DNA from: JBFMAE01 sp040756085
GTDB taxonomy: Bacteria; Desulfobacterota; BSN033; UBA1163
Length of the DNA: 5,437 bases
Assembly (NCBI GenBank): GCA_040756085.1
Contig: JBFMAE010000157.1
Location: 1-5,437, forward strand
Direction: 5' to 3'
The position numbers and the translations under genes were made by a program. This document shows, piece by piece, positions 4,075 through 5,437 of this stretch. Numbering within the stretch: the first letter of the stretch is position 1; the number at the start of each line of letters is the position of its first letter. The notes beneath the pieces were generated by a model. It did no database searches. It worked only from the letters and a program-made list of their open reading frames with translations, and had not been told where the DNA came from.

Positions 4075-5437
4075 ATGGAGAAAGCAAGGATTTTAATTGC
4101 CGAGGATGAAAAAACTCAAAGGGACCTCTTAGAAGGATTCTTGAAAAAGGAGGGATTCTCTGTGGACGCAGTGGCCAACGGCAGAGAAGCCCTTCAGAGA
4201 CTTGAGGGGAATTTTTTCGATATCGGTCTGATCGATTATAAAATGCCCGAGCTCGACGGACTGCAAACCCTCCGGGAGATTCGAAGACTCTATCCTGACC
4301 TCCCGGTGTTGATGATGACCGCCTACGGGACGGTGGAGACCGCTGTGGCATCCATGAAAGAGGGAGCTCTGGACTACCTCACCAAGCCCATTGATCTGGA
4401 TGAACTCCTCCTCATCCTTCAAAAGGTGATCGAACGCTCCAGCCTCATACAGGAAAATAAGGAGTTGAAATCTCAACTTCAAGAACGCTACCATTTCAAT
4501 AATATCGTCTATGGGAGTCCGAAGATGGAGGAGGTGATGGGGATCGTTGCTCGTGTGGCACCCAGTCAGGCGACCGTTCTCATCCGGGGGGAGAGCGGGA
4601 CGGGAAAAGAGCTGATTGCCAATGCGATCCACTATGCGAGTCCCCGTTCCGGTAAACCCCTGGTCAAAGTGAGTTGTTCTGCCATCCCCGATACACTGCT
4701 TGAGAGTGAACTCTTCGGCCATGAGAAGGGGGCCTTCACGGGTGCAGCCCAGAGGAGAATTGGCCGCTTTGAAGAGGCTGATGGTGGGACGATCTTCCTC
4801 GATGAGATTGGAGACCTTTCGCCCAGTATCCAGGTGAAGCTTCTGAGAATTCTTCAGGAGAAGGAATTTCAACGGTTGGGATCGAATCTTACCCTGAAGA
4901 CCGATGTGAGGGGGATCGCCGCTACCCATCGAAATCTTGAGGAGGCGATCAAGCAGGGCTATTTCAGAGAAGACCTCTACTACCGGCTCAATGTCATCTC
5001 CATTTACCTTCCCCCTTTAAGAGAGAGGAAGGAAGATATTCCCCTTCTGATCGACTTTTTTTTAAAAAAATATTCAGAATTGAATCAGAAATCGATCTTC
5101 GATATATCAAAAGAGGCAAGGGCCCTTCTTCTCCGCTACCCATATCCCGGAAATGTCAGGGAGCTGGAGAATCTCATTGAAAGGGCAGTGGTCCTATGCA
5201 GGGGAGAGGTCATTGCCACACAGGACCTTCCTTTCCATTTACAAGAAGGGAAATCCGAGATGGGATGGGGGCTACAGAAAAGAGAGAAAACGCTCCCGGA
5301 GTCCCTGGAGGAGATTGAAAAGGACTTAATCGTCAAGGCGCTCCATCAACATCAGGGAGTTCAGACTAAGGCTGCCGAGAGCCTCGGCATCAGCGAGAGG
5401 GTGCTCCGATATAAAATAAAGAAATATGGAATCCGAT
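4075..5437 (+). CDS. NtrC-family sigma-54-dependent response regulator (ZraR/AtoC type), 3' end cut by window
   Basis: 454 codons are present; relatives are about 450-460 long, so only a few residues are missing. Receiver domain: acidic pocket E10-D11, phosphoacceptor D54 in LIDYKMPELDG, T82 and K104, all intact. AAA+ domain: Walker A GESGTGKE (172-179), the sigma-54-contacting loop GAFTGA (219-224), Walker B IFLDE with D243-E244, and FREDLYYRLNV (297-307) with the arginine-finger region. C-terminal Fis-type helix-turn-helix, about 419-454, ends KAAESLGISERVLRYKIKKYGI. Phosphorylated by the upstream kinase, it should oligomerise, hydrolyse ATP and open sigma-54 promoters; the obvious target is at 924-939. 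Start: ATG 4075 places the receiver core correctly (MEKARILIAEDE), though the ribosome site is weak (only AGAG, 2 nt away), so its level may be low. Orthology to ZraR rather than AtoC or HydG rests on the neighbouring ZraP-like gene. Confidence 0.95.
   Translation, partial: MEKARILIAEDEKTQRDLLEGFLKKEGFSVDAVANGREALQRLEGNFFDIGLIDYKMPELDGLQTLREIRRLYPDLPVLMMTAYGTVETAVASMKEGALDYLTKPIDLDELLLILQKVIERSSLIQENKELKSQLQERYHFNNIVYGSPKMEEVMGIVARVAPSQATVLIRGESGTGKELIANAIHYASPRSGKPLVKVSCSAIPDTLLESELFGHEKGAFTGAAQRRIGRFEEADGGTIFLDEIGDLSPSIQVKLLRILQEKEFQRLGSNLTLKTDVRGIAATHRNLEEAIKQGYFREDLYYRLNVISIYLPPLRERKEDIPLLIDFFLKKYSELNQKSIFDISKEARALLLRYPYPGNVRELENLIERAVVLCRGEVIATQDLPFHLQEGKSEMGWGLQKREKTLPESLEEIEKDLIVKALHQHQGVQTKAAESLGISERVLRYKIKKYGIR

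Noticed and set aside
4129..4929. 266-codon ORF on the minus strand
   Set aside because: It lies antisense within the well-supported NtrC-family regulator, and its translation lacks any recognisable domain.

Overview
The window holds one complete envelope-stress locus built around sigma-54, plus the 5' part of an unrelated divergent gene. The layout is: (1) 1-475, minus strand, the N-terminal third or so of a class III PLP aminotransferase, cut by the window edge; (2) about 500 bp of AT-rich intergenic DNA (476-977) containing a textbook -24/-12 promoter, a perfect IHF consensus and candidate activator-binding dyads; (3) two consecutive small secreted proteins of the Spy/CpxP/ZraP type (978-1469 and 1589-2077), separated by a strong intrinsic terminator; (4) a membrane histidine kinase (2224-3987); (5) an NtrC-family sigma-54 activator (4075 to the window end, only the last few residues likely missing).

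The parts fit into one circuit. The kinase senses a periplasmic signal and is expected to phosphorylate D54 of the response regulator. The regulator carries the GAFTGA loop that contacts sigma-54, and the only convincing sigma-54 promoter seen lies immediately in front of the first periplasmic protein. This is the logic of the enterobacterial ZraP-ZraS-ZraR zinc/envelope-stress system, in which the regulator activates the periplasmic protein gene. Differences from E. coli zra: both halves lie on one strand rather than divergently, a second Spy-like paralogue sits between the first one and the kinase, and the kinase has a much larger (about 285-residue) two-lobed Cache/PAS-like sensor region.

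The organism is a Gram-negative bacterium (periplasmic chaperones, sigma-54 two-component system). Moderate GC genes, AT-rich spacers and the kinase/regulator style suggest Desulfobacterota, Nitrospirota or a related environmental lineage; this is an impression and not a proof. No tRNA, rRNA, CRISPR array, insertion sequence or integrase was seen.

The least ordinary structures are the promoter architecture at 640-939, an SD-overlapping hairpin with a 12-codon leader ORF across the kinase's TTG start (2156-2237), and two oppositely oriented blocks of a degenerate 7-bp repeat filling the kinase-regulator spacer, one of which supplies the kinase stop codon.
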